From an uncultured Lachnospiraceae bacterium (lineage in GTDB: Bacteria > Bacillota > Clostridia > Lachnospirales > Lachnospiraceae): a stretch of DNA of 21,980 nt. The notes beneath the pieces are model-generated. The model saw only the letters and a list, made by a program, of their open reading frames with translations, had not been told where the DNA came from and did not search any database. Below are positions 14,437 through 21,980 of the stretch, in pieces (the stretch's first letter is position 1; every line of letters starts with the position of its first letter). Location: contig CAJOGB010000018.1 of NCBI GenBank assembly GCA_905233835.1, positions 1 through 21,980 on the forward strand. Direction: 5' to 3'. The translations under genes were made by a program, and so were the position numbers.

Positions 14437-15237
14437 ATGTTTAAAACCAGATTAATCTCAGGAATTATACTTGTTGCACTTGCACTTTTCTTAATTATCA
14501 CAGGGGGATCCGTACTTTTGGTATCCACCTTGTTTATTTCCTTAATCGGATTATTTGAATTTTATCGTGTATTTAAAATTCATAATCATTCTTTGGGTTA
14601 TGTGGGTTATGTTGCAACCGCGATTTATTACGGAACCATTTCTTATTTGCCTCATGGCATGAAATTTCCTGTTTTAATCGCACTTTTAATCGTGCTTTTG
14701 GGATTTTATGTGTTCCGTTATCCGAAGTATGAAATCAGAGAGTTTATGGCCTCATATTTTGGTGTATTTTATGTCTCTGTGATGCTTTCATATATTTATC
14801 AGACCCGAATGATTCCGGAAAAAGGCGCATATTTGGTATGGTTGATTTTCCTTTGCTCTTGGGGATGCGATACCTGTGCATACTGTGTAGGAGTTTTATT
14901 CGGAAAACATAAAATGGCGCCGGTATTAAGCCCGAAGAAATCCATTGAAGGCGCAGTCGGAGGAGTAGTGGGAAGTGGGCTTCTTACACTTTTATACAGC
15001 TATATTTTCCAGGTACAGATGGGAATTGATACCAGAGAAATGATTGTTTTAAGCATCGGCGCATGTATGGGTGCATTTATTTCCATGATCGGTGATTTGG
15101 CGGCTTCTGCCATTAAACGAAATAACGATATTAAAGACTACGGTAAATTGATTCCAGGTCACGGCGGTATTTTGGATCGTTTTGACAGTGTAATTATTAC
15201 CGCACCGATTATCTTTTATTTGGGAGGCTTCATTTGA
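14437..15237 (+). CDS. cdsA: Phosphatidate cytidylyltransferase (CDP-diglyceride synthase)
   Basis: CdsA converts phosphatidic acid and CTP to CDP-diacylglycerol, the branch-point intermediate of phospholipid synthesis, in the cytoplasmic membrane. The 266-residue product is very hydrophobic, with about seven or eight predicted membrane helices, and ends with the family signature SAIKRNNDIKDYGKLIPGHG followed by GILDRFDS, whose acidic residues bind magnesium and substrate. The start follows AAGGAG at 14424-14429. The stop TGA at 15235-15237 overlaps the start codon of dxr, so the two are translationally coupled. Confidence 0.96.
   Translation: MFKTRLISGIILVALALFLIITGGSVLLVSTLFISLIGLFEFYRVFKIHNHSLGYVGYVATAIYYGTISYLPHGMKFPVLIALLIVLLGFYVFRYPKYEIREFMASYFGVFYVSVMLSYIYQTRMIPEKGAYLVWLIFLCSWGCDTCAYCVGVLFGKHKMAPVLSPKKSIEGAVGGVVGSGLLTLLYSYIFQVQMGIDTREMIVLSIGACMGAFISMIGDLAASAIKRNNDIKDYGKLIPGHGGILDRFDSVIITAPIIFYLGGFI
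15222..15236 (+). promoter_or_regulatory. Ribosome binding site and TTG start of dxr within cdsA
   Basis: GGGAGG at 15222-15227 is 6 bases ahead of TTG at 15234-15236. The TTGA sequence serves as both dxr start and cdsA stop. The dxr family N-terminus (MKNIAILGSTGSIG) begins exactly here and there is no alternative ATG nearby, so a TTG start is well supported. Confidence 0.85.
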
Positions 15238-16376
15238 AAAATATAGCAATTCTAGGTTCTACCGGTTCCATCGGAACTCAGACCTTGTCCATTGTGGATG
15301 AAAAAAGTGATTTAAATGTTGTTGCCTTAAGCTGCGGAAAGAATATTTCTTTAATCGAACAGCAGGCAAAGAAGTATAAACCGGAAATCGTGTGTGTATC
15401 CGATGGAAAAGATGCGGATATTCTTAAAGAGAACCTAAAAGGTTTAGATATAAAGGTTGTTTACGGCATGGAAGGTTTAATCGATGCAGCCACCGTAAAA
15501 AGTGCTGATATCGTTGTTACAGCCATAGTGGGAATGATTGGAATCCGTCCGACCATCGCAGCCATAGAAGCAGGAAAAGATATTGCTTTGGCAAATAAAG
15601 AAACCCTTGTTTGTGCGGGACATATCATTATGCCTCTAGCGAAGGAAAAGAATGTAAAGATTCTTCCCGTGGACAGTGAACATTCCGCTATTTTTCAGTC
15701 CTTACAAGGAGCAAACGGTGCGGATATCGAAAAAATTCTTCTTACTGCATCCGGCGGACCTTTTCGCGGTAAAACATACGATGAATTAAAAAATGTTACT
15801 TTGGAAGATGCATTAAAACATCCGAATTGGTCTATGGGTAAGAAAATTACCATAGATTCCGCTACCATGATCAATAAAGGTTTGGAAGTCATGGAAGCTC
15901 ACTGGCTGTTTGATGTTCCGTTAAGTCGCATTCAAATAACCGTTCATCCCCAGAGTATTTTACATTCCGCTGTGGAATTCGAAGACGGAGCAATCATCGG
16001 ACAAATGGGGACACCGGATATGCGACTTCCGATTCTGTATGCTTTGTATTACCCGTACAGACAGCCTTTAAACGGCGAGAAATTGGATTTGTTTGATATC
16101 GGTACACTTGAGTTCGAAAAACCGGATTTTGAGACGTTTTTTGGCCTTCAACTGGCATTTGATGCAATGAGTTTGGGTGGAAATATGCCTACCATATTCA
16201 ACGCAGCCAATGAAAAGGCAGTGGCGCTGTTTTTAAACAAAAAGATTTCCTTCTTACAAATACCGGAAATCATCGCAAATGCCATGACAGAAGTGGATTA
16301 TATAAACAAGCCTTCCGTAAACGATATATTGGAAACCGAAAAATCCACATATGATTATATAAATACGATTATTTAA
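15234..16376 (+). CDS. dxr: 1-deoxy-D-xylulose 5-phosphate reductoisomerase
   Basis: Dxr makes 2-C-methyl-D-erythritol 4-phosphate with NADPH, the committed step of the MEP isoprenoid pathway. The 380-residue product has an N-terminal Rossmann motif GSTGSIGTQTL (about 8-18), the metal-binding Asp147 and Glu149 in LPVDSEHSAIFQ, TASGGPFR (about 171-178), HPNWSMGKKITIDSATMINK with the third metal ligand Glu218 just after, and VHPQSILHSAVEF. Length matches the family. It starts at TTG overlapping the cdsA stop by four bases. Together with ispG downstream it indicates that isoprenoids are made by the MEP rather than the mevalonate route. Confidence 0.97.
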   Translation: MKNIAILGSTGSIGTQTLSIVDEKSDLNVVALSCGKNISLIEQQAKKYKPEIVCVSDGKDADILKENLKGLDIKVVYGMEGLIDAATVKSADIVVTAIVGMIGIRPTIAAIEAGKDIALANKETLVCAGHIIMPLAKEKNVKILPVDSEHSAIFQSLQGANGADIEKILLTASGGPFRGKTYDELKNVTLEDALKHPNWSMGKKITIDSATMINKGLEVMEAHWLFDVPLSRIQITVHPQSILHSAVEFEDGAIIGQMGTPDMRLPILYALYYPYRQPLNGEKLDLFDIGTLEFEKPDFETFFGLQLAFDAMSLGGNMPTIFNAANEKAVALFLNKKISFLQIPEIIANAMTEVDYINKPSVNDILETEKSTYDYINTII

Positions 16377-16390
16377 CGAGGTAATAGAGT

Positions 16391-17422
16391 ATGAGTATCC
16401 TGGTTGCCATACTAATATTTAGTTTCATCATTATTTTTCATGAATTGGGACACTTTATTTTTGCGAAAGCATTTGATGTTCGAGTAAACGAATTTACCCT
16501 TGGTCTCGGACCTACGGTTTTTTCCGTACAAGGAAAAGAAACCAAGTTTTGCTTAAACCTTTTACCCTTCGGCGGAAGCTGTGTTATGGAAGGGGAAGAG
16601 GAAGAAAGCGAAGATGATAGAGCATTTAACAAAAAAGCTCTTTGGAAAAAAGCGTTAATCGTCTTTGGCGGTCCGTTGTTTAATTTTATCCTGGCATTTT
16701 TGCTTTCGGTTATTATGATTGCAAATGTAGGATATGATTCCACGGTAATCGATGAAGTAAGTAAGGATTATCCTGCATATGAAGCCGGTTTACAAGGCGG
16801 GGATGAGATTCTTTCCTTAAACGGTTTTCGGGTTCATTTTTACAGTGAAATCAGTGTGTATAACTATTTTCATCCCGGAAAGACTTTAGAAATAAAGTAT
16901 AAACGAGACGGAAAAACATATTCTACAACCCTTACTCCAAAATATGACGATGAAGCGGGTCGTTATCTTATCGGTATTACCAAATATAACGAACGAACCA
17001 AAGGAAACTTTATCGATGTAATAACTCATTCCTTCTATGAGATTCGTTACCAGATTTATGTGGCGTTGGAAGGCCTTAAAATGCTTTTGACCGGTAAATT
17101 AAACGTTTCTGACATGTCCGGTCCTGTTGGCATCGTAAAAACCATCGGAGATAATTATACGGAAGCGTCGGCTTACGGTGTTTTTGTAACGGTAATGCAG
17201 ATGATCAGTATCGCGATATTGCTTTCCGCCAACTTGGGAGTTATGAATTTGATTCCAATTCCCGCTTTGGACGGAGGCAGACTCTTGTTTTATTTGGTTG
17301 AAGCCGTTACCAGGAAAAAAATCTCCCAGAGGGTGGAAGCCGGAATTAATTTTGTGGGATTTGCATTATTGATGATGCTCATGATTGTTGTTATGATAAG
17401 TGATATAGCAAAGCTTATGTAG
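16391..17422 (+). CDS. rseP: Site-2 intramembrane zinc protease (RseP/RasP family)
   Basis: This family cuts membrane segments of anti-sigma factors and signal-peptide remnants. The 343-residue product has the zinc motif HELGH (His17, Glu18, His21) in the first membrane helix, a second hydrophobic helix at about 90-112, one PDZ domain at about 115-185 (AYEAGLQGGDEILSLNGFRV), and the C-terminal NLIPIPALDGGRLLF motif with the third zinc ligand Asp294, then a last membrane helix. An acidic stretch EGEEEESEDDRAFNKK lies on the loop after helix 1, as usual in Firmicutes homologues. Substrates cannot be told from this window. It is 14 bases after dxr and 10 before ispG, so part of the same operon. 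Confidence 0.96.
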   Translation: MSILVAILIFSFIIIFHELGHFIFAKAFDVRVNEFTLGLGPTVFSVQGKETKFCLNLLPFGGSCVMEGEEEESEDDRAFNKKALWKKALIVFGGPLFNFILAFLLSVIMIANVGYDSTVIDEVSKDYPAYEAGLQGGDEILSLNGFRVHFYSEISVYNYFHPGKTLEIKYKRDGKTYSTTLTPKYDDEAGRYLIGITKYNERTKGNFIDVITHSFYEIRYQIYVALEGLKMLLTGKLNVSDMSGPVGIVKTIGDNYTEASAYGVFVTVMQMISIAILLSANLGVMNLIPIPALDGGRLLFYLVEAVTRKKISQRVEAGINFVGFALLMMLMIVVMISDIAKLM

Positions 17423-17432
17423 GGGTTAACTT

Positions 17433-18491
17433 ATGAGAATGAAAACCAAGGAAATTCATATCGGAAACCGTGTGATTGGTGGGGATAACCCGATTTTAAT
17501 CCAATCCATGACGAATACAAAAACGGAAGATGTTAAAAGTACCGTTGCACAGATTCTGGAGCTTGAAAAGGCAGGATGCGATATTATTCGATGTGCCGTT
17601 CCGACTCTTGAAGCTGCAAAAGCAATCGGAGAAATCAAAAAACAGATTCATATTCCATTGGTTTGCGACATTCATTTTGATTATCGCCTGGCCTTGGCAG
17701 CTATTGAAAACGGTGCGGATAAAATTCGTATAAATCCCGGAAATATCGGTTCCATTGACCGGATTAAAGCTGTAGTGGATGCTTGTAAAGAAAAGAATAT
17801 TCCCATTCGTGTCGGTGTAAACTCCGGTTCCTTGGAAAAGGAATTGGTAGAAAAATACCATGGAGTTACCGCAGAAGGACTTGTGGAATCCGCATTGGAT
17901 AAAGTTTATATTATTGAAGATTTAGGATATGATAATCTGGTTATCAGTATCAAATCATCGGATGTTATGATGTGTGTAAAAGCACACGAACTTATTTCAA
18001 CAAAGACATCTTATCCCCTTCATGTTGGTATTACCGAAGCAGGAACTCTTCGAAGCGGTACAATCAAATCCTCTGCCGGTCTTGCCATGATTTTGCATCA
18101 GGGCATCGGTGATACCATTCGCGTGTCATTAACCGGAGCACCGATTGAAGAAGTCTATACCGCTAAGACTTTGCTTAAAACCTTAGGCTTAAGGAAAGGT
18201 GGCATCGAAGTGGTTTCTTGTCCCACATGCGGTCGTACCCAAATTGATTTAATCGGCTTGGCTAACAAAGTGGAGGCCATGGTTTCCGAAATAGATTTAA
18301 ATGATGTAAAAGTCGCCGTTATGGGATGTGTCGTAAACGGACCGGGAGAGGCCAAAGAAGCGGATCTCGGTATCGCGGGAGGCATAGGAGAGGGGCTTTT
18401 GATTAAGCACGGAGAAGTGATCAAAAAACTTCCTGAAGACCAACTGGTTGAAGCCTTACGTGAAGAACTTTTAAACTGGGGGAAATGTTAA
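17433..18491 (+). CDS. ispG: 4-hydroxy-3-methylbut-2-en-1-yl diphosphate synthase (flavodoxin)
   Basis: IspG (GcpE) is a [4Fe-4S] enzyme that converts MEcPP to HMBPP, the next-to-last step of the MEP pathway, using reduced flavodoxin or ferredoxin. The 352-residue product has an N-terminal TIM-barrel with GGDNPILIQSMTNTKTEDV, VCDIHFDYRLALAAIENGADK and RINPGNIG, and a C-terminal domain with cluster-binding Cys263 and Cys266 (SCPTCGRTQ), Cys299 (MGCVVNGPGEAKEADLG) and Glu306. Length is standard for the single-domain bacterial form. ATG at 17433 is preferred over that at 17439 because AGGGG at 17421-17425 is 7 bases away. It shares one base with the polC start (TAATG). Confidence 0.97.
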   Translation: MRMKTKEIHIGNRVIGGDNPILIQSMTNTKTEDVKSTVAQILELEKAGCDIIRCAVPTLEAAKAIGEIKKQIHIPLVCDIHFDYRLALAAIENGADKIRINPGNIGSIDRIKAVVDACKEKNIPIRVGVNSGSLEKELVEKYHGVTAEGLVESALDKVYIIEDLGYDNLVISIKSSDVMMCVKAHELISTKTSYPLHVGITEAGTLRSGTIKSSAGLAMILHQGIGDTIRVSLTGAPIEEVYTAKTLLKTLGLRKGGIEVVSCPTCGRTQIDLIGLANKVEAMVSEIDLNDVKVAVMGCVVNGPGEAKEADLGIAGGIGEGLLIKHGEVIKKLPEDQLVEALREELLNWGKC

Positions 18492-21400
18492 TGGAAAAAG
18501 AATTTTTGGAAGTCTTTTCAAAAATTGAGAATAAATCCTTAAATCCAATCTTGGAGTCCGCAAAGATTTTGCGCATCAGCACAAATCCCACAAAGGATAA
18601 AATGCGCATATACATCCAGTTTTCTTCCATTGTTCCCAAAAAAACCATTTGGAAATTGGAAGAAGCTATTCAAAAAGAATATTTTAACGCTCCGGGTATG
18701 GAGGTTACAATTATTGAATCTTTTTTGCTTTCCGATGTTTATACACCGGAGAGCTTATTTAATACTTACAAGGATTCCATCTTTGAAGAAATCAATAAAA
18801 TATCCAGCATAAATCACAGCATTGTTAAAAAGGCAGATTACGATTTTGAAGGTAATAAAATCTGCATTCGTATCGAAGATACGGCCGTTGCACATGCAAG
18901 AGTGGAAGAAATCGAGCATATATTTTCCGTTATTTTTCATGACAGATGTCATCAAGATGTTTTGATAGATTTGGATTATAAAAAAGCTCGTGAAACAAAG
19001 TATAAAAAGGAACAGGAAGCAAAAATCGATCGTATGATCGAAAATATTATCCAGCATATCGAAGCGGGAGAGGAAGTCACTTTAGATGCAGAGGAATCGA
19101 ATAAACCTGCAAAAGCGGAAAAGACTTCGACCGCAAAGGATGCTGCCGAACCGGAAGAAATGGTGGGTCCTAGAATTCGTCCCTTTCGTAAAGATAATAT
19201 TCCCAATCTTTTGTACGGGTTTAAACCCATTAGTGAAGATTGGACACCGATTTGCGACGTGTTTGACGGAATCGGGGATGTGGTTTTGCACGGTCAAATT
19301 CTGTCTGTGGATTCCCGAGATATAAAAAATGAAAAAGCCATTGTAATGTTCAATTTATCCGATTATACGGATACGTTACAGTGTAAAATTTTTATTCCAC
19401 AGGTGCAAAAAGGAGAACTTTTGGGACTTCTTGGCCCAGGGACTTTTATAAAAGTATCAGGAACCGTTTCCTTTGATACTTTTTCAAAGGATATCAGTTT
19501 ATCACATATTAAAACAATCGAATCCATACCGGATTTTCGCGTAAAACGTGAAGATTTACACGGCGAAAAAAGAGTGGAACTTCATTGCCATACCAAAATG
19601 AGCGATTCGGACGGTGTATCCGATGTCTGCGATATTATCGATCAGGCCATTCGATTCGGCCATAAAGCGTTGGCCATTACCGATCACGGTGTGGTTCAGT
19701 CCTTTACCGCAGCTGCACATTGTAAATCATTATCAAAGAATCCTGATTTTAAGATTCTTTACGGTTGTGAAGGCTATTTGGTAGACGATTCCAAAGATAT
19801 TGTAACGGACTCCAAAGGTCAATCTTTAACAGATACATTTGTGGTATTTGACTTGGAAACCACAGGATTAAATTCCAGCAAATGTAAGATTATCGAAATC
19901 GGAGCGGTCAAATTTGAAAACGGAATTATTACGGAACGTTTTTCCGAGTTTGTAAATCCCTTTGAACCGCTTCCTTTTGATATCATTCAGCTTACCGGTA
20001 TTACGGATGATATGCTTCGGAACGCAAAGGCCGTGGAAGAAATTTTACCCGTATTTAAAGAATTTTGCGGGGATGCGGTGCTTGTTGCACATAATGCGGA
20101 TTTTGATACGGGAGTAATTTCTGCTTGGTGTAAAAAGCTTTCTGTGAATTGGGAGTTTACATATCTTGATACCGTGGCATTATCACAGTATTTACTTCCG
20201 GAATTATCAAGATATAAGTTAAATAACGTGGCAAAGCATTTAAAGGTTTCTTTGGAAAATCATCACAGAGCCGTAGATGATGCCGAATGTACCGCACATA
20301 TTTTTGAAAAATTAATTAAGCGATTACGGGATCGCGACATCTATAATTTGGATGATTTAAATCAGGCGGGTAAAATGACCAAGGAACGTATCGCAAAAAC
20401 TCATCCGAACCATGTAATATTAATTGCCAAAAACGACATTGGCCGTGTGAACTTATATAAGCTGGTTTCTCTGTCTCATTTGGAGTATTTTAACGGTTCT
20501 CCAAAGATGGCAAAGACATTAATCGAGGAAAACAGAGAAGGACTTTTAATCGGTTCCGCCTGCGAGCAGGGAGAATTGTATCAGGCGATTTTACTTGGAA
20601 AATCCAGAGAAGAAATCGTACGAATTGCGTCATTTTACGATTATTTTGAAATACAGCCAAACGGTAATAACGCTTTTATGATTCGTGAAGGAAAATACGG
20701 CGTTGATACTGAGGAAGATTTAAATGAAATCAATCGTAAAATCGTGGCGTTGGGCGAAGAATTACATAAACCTGTGGTGGCGACTTGCGATGTTCATTTC
20801 TTAAATCCGGAGGATTCCATTTATCGTGCCATTATCATGGCGGGAAAGGGATTTAAGGATGCGGATCAGCAGGCACCTCTATATTTACATACCACAGAGG
20901 AGATGCTTTCCGAATTTGCTTATTTGGGACAGGAAAAAGCAGAAGAAGTGGTGTTAAAGAACCCAAATCTTATTGCGGATATGTGCGACTATATTAAACC
21001 CACACGTCCCGATAAAGCTCCTCCTGTCATTGAAAACTCCGATACCGAACTTCGAGAGATTTGTTATCGTAAAGCACATGAAATCTATGGAGAAACACTT
21101 CCTAAAATCGTGGAAGAAAGATTGGAGAGGGAGTTAAACTCCATTATTTCCAACGGTTACGCCGTTATGTATATTATTGCGCAGAAACTGGTATGGAAGT
21201 CCAATGAGGACGGATATTTGGTGGGAAGCCGTGGATCCGTAGGATCTTCCTTTGCGGCCACCATGGCAGGTATTACGGAAGTTAACCCCCTAAGCCCACA
21301 TTATATTTGTCCGAAATGTCACTATGTGGATTTTGATTCGGAAGAAGTGAAAAAATACTCCGGTCGTGCCGGTGTAGACATGCCGGATGCCGTTTGTCCG

Positions 21401-21980
21401 AACTGCGGAGAAAAACTCCATAAAGAAGGATTCGATATCCCTTTTGAAACATTCCTTGGATTTAAGGGAAATAAGGAACCGGATATTGATTTGAACTTCT
21501 CCGGAGAGTATCAGAATAAGGCCCATAAATACACAGAAGTTATTTTTGGTGAAGGACAAACCTTTAAAGCCGGAACCGTTGGTACATTGGCGGATAAAAC
21601 TGCTTACGGTCTCGGGCGAAACTACTTTGAAGAACGAGGCATTCATAAACGTCGAGCGGAATTGGAACGAATCGTTGCAGGCTGTGTCGGTGTACGCCGT
21701 ACCACCGGTCAGCATCCGGGAGGAATCATTGTTCTTCCGGTGGGAGAGGACATCTACTCCTTTACACCGATTCAACATCCGGCAAACGATAATGAAACGG
21801 ATATTATAACCACACACTTTGATTATCATTCCATCGATGAAAACCTTTTAAAGCTCGATATTTTAGGGCACGACGATCCTACCATGATTCGACGTTTGGA
21901 GGATTTGATCGGAATTGACGCCACGAAGATTCCTTTGGATGACAAAGAAGTCATGAGTCTTTTCCAAAATACGGATGCAC
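18491..21980 (+). CDS. polC: DNA polymerase III alpha subunit, PolC type (3' end beyond window)
   Basis: PolC is the main replicative polymerase of low-GC Gram-positives. The frame is open from ATG 18491 to the right edge, giving 1163 residues of about 1450 expected. Domains in order: an N-terminal region (about 1-250), an OB-fold (about 255-355, WTPICDVFDGIGDVVLHGQI), a PHP domain opened by HCHT (His365, His367) and LAITDHGVV, a DEDD proofreading exonuclease inserted within PHP (DLETTG with Asp454 and Glu456; HNADFD; HHRAVDDAE), the remainder of PHP (VVATCDVHFLNPED), a zinc-binding pair CPKC (Cys940, Cys943) and CPNC (Cys969, Cys972), and the palm domain with catalytic PDIDLNFSG (Asp998, Asp1000) and GQHPGG. 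The fingers and tail follow beyond the window. The start overlaps the ispG stop by one base. Confidence 0.98.
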   Translation, partial: MEKEFLEVFSKIENKSLNPILESAKILRISTNPTKDKMRIYIQFSSIVPKKTIWKLEEAIQKEYFNAPGMEVTIIESFLLSDVYTPESLFNTYKDSIFEEINKISSINHSIVKKADYDFEGNKICIRIEDTAVAHARVEEIEHIFSVIFHDRCHQDVLIDLDYKKARETKYKKEQEAKIDRMIENIIQHIEAGEEVTLDAEESNKPAKAEKTSTAKDAAEPEEMVGPRIRPFRKDNIPNLLYGFKPISEDWTPICDVFDGIGDVVLHGQILSVDSRDIKNEKAIVMFNLSDYTDTLQCKIFIPQVQKGELLGLLGPGTFIKVSGTVSFDTFSKDISLSHIKTIESIPDFRVKREDLHGEKRVELHCHTKMSDSDGVSDVCDIIDQAIRFGHKALAITDHGVVQSFTAAAHCKSLSKNPDFKILYGCEGYLVDDSKDIVTDSKGQSLTDTFVVFDLETTGLNSSKCKIIEIGAVKFENGIITERFSEFVNPFEPLPFDIIQLTGITDDMLRNAKAVEEILPVFKEFCGDAVLVAHNADFDTGVISAWCKKLSVNWEFTYLDTVALSQYLLPELSRYKLNNVAKHLKVSLENHHRAVDDAECTAHIFEKLIKRLRDRDIYNLDDLNQAGKMTKERIAKTHPNHVILIAKNDIGRVNLYKLVSLSHLEYFNGSPKMAKTLIEENREGLLIGSACEQGELYQAILLGKSREEIVRIASFYDYFEIQPNGNNAFMIREGKYGVDTEEDLNEINRKIVALGEELHKPVVATCDVHFLNPEDSIYRAIIMAGKGFKDADQQAPLYLHTTEEMLSEFAYLGQEKAEEVVLKNPNLIADMCDYIKPTRPDKAPPVIENSDTELREICYRKAHEIYGETLPKIVEERLERELNSIISNGYAVMYIIAQKLVWKSNEDGYLVGSRGSVGSSFAATMAGITEVNPLSPHYICPKCHYVDFDSEEVKKYSGRAGVDMPDAVCPNCGEKLHKEGFDIPFETFLGFKGNKEPDIDLNFSGEYQNKAHKYTEVIFGEGQTFKAGTVGTLADKTAYGLGRNYFEERGIHKRRAELERIVAGCVGVRRTTGQHPGGIIVLPVGEDIYSFTPIQHPANDNETDIITTHFDYHSIDENLLKLDILGHDDPTMIRRLEDLIGIDATKIPLDDKEVMSLFQNTDA

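Noticed and set aside
21290..21829. 179-codon open frame on the - strand within polC
   Set aside because: It lies wholly opposite the zinc-binding and palm part of PolC, whose motifs are intact; no family is recognised.
1..21980. CRISPR array, tRNA/rRNA genes, insertion sequences, prophage or defence genes
   Set aside because: No spaced direct repeats, cloverleaf sequences, transposase or phage-like proteins were seen; the genes are packed and nearly all are identifiable core or motility genes.

Overview
The window reads like the chromosome of a motile, Gram-positive anaerobe of the Clostridia, most likely a member of the Lachnospiraceae. This is inferred from protein character: CheC and CheD but no CheZ, a SigD/FliA-type sigma factor, a PolC-type DNA polymerase III with an internal proofreading domain, the MEP isoprenoid pathway, moderately low GC and strong GGAGG ribosome binding sites. 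Species cannot be fixed from the sequence alone. Every gene I support lies on the + strand, packed with gaps mostly under 30 bases. No mobile element, tRNA, rRNA or CRISPR array was seen.

Region 1 (1-8567) is the distal part of a chemotaxis/flagellar operon: the 3' end of cheB, then cheA, cheW, cheC, cheD, a tiny two-helix membrane protein with an acidic tail, the motility sigma factor, a DUF342/FapA-like protein, a small disordered protein, a membrane-anchored coiled-coil protein with a C-terminal helix-turn-helix (in the place held by swrB/ylxL in Bacillus subtilis), and a short membrane-anchored protein carrying only an MltG-type LysM-like domain. The region ends in a hairpin with a poor T-tract.

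Region 2 (8568-10611) holds rpsB and tsf (ribosomal protein S2 and EF-Ts), closed by a textbook intrinsic terminator. EF-Ts carries an apparent insertion of about 50 residues in its helical module.

Region 3 (10612-13710) holds a membrane-anchored NodB-type polysaccharide deacetylase, a bactofilin with a long acidic N-terminal extension, then pyrH and frr, closed by another good terminator. The first two look like envelope genes set into the otherwise classical rpsB-tsf-pyrH-frr string.

Region 4 (13711-21980) runs uppS, cdsA, dxr, rseP, ispG and polC with very tight or overlapping junctions. dxr and ispG make isoprenoid precursors, UppS turns isoprenoids into the undecaprenyl carrier for wall synthesis, CdsA feeds phospholipid synthesis, RseP is an intramembrane protease, and PolC is the replicative polymerase, cut by the window's right edge.

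Overall this is a conserved core region with the same large-scale order as the B. subtilis fla/che-sigD-swrB-rpsB-tsf-pyrH-frr-uppS-cdsA-dxr-rasP-polC block. I found no convincing new multi-gene system. The points most worth a second look are the poorly characterised small proteins of the motility operon, the deacetylase/bactofilin pair, and the EF-Ts insertion.
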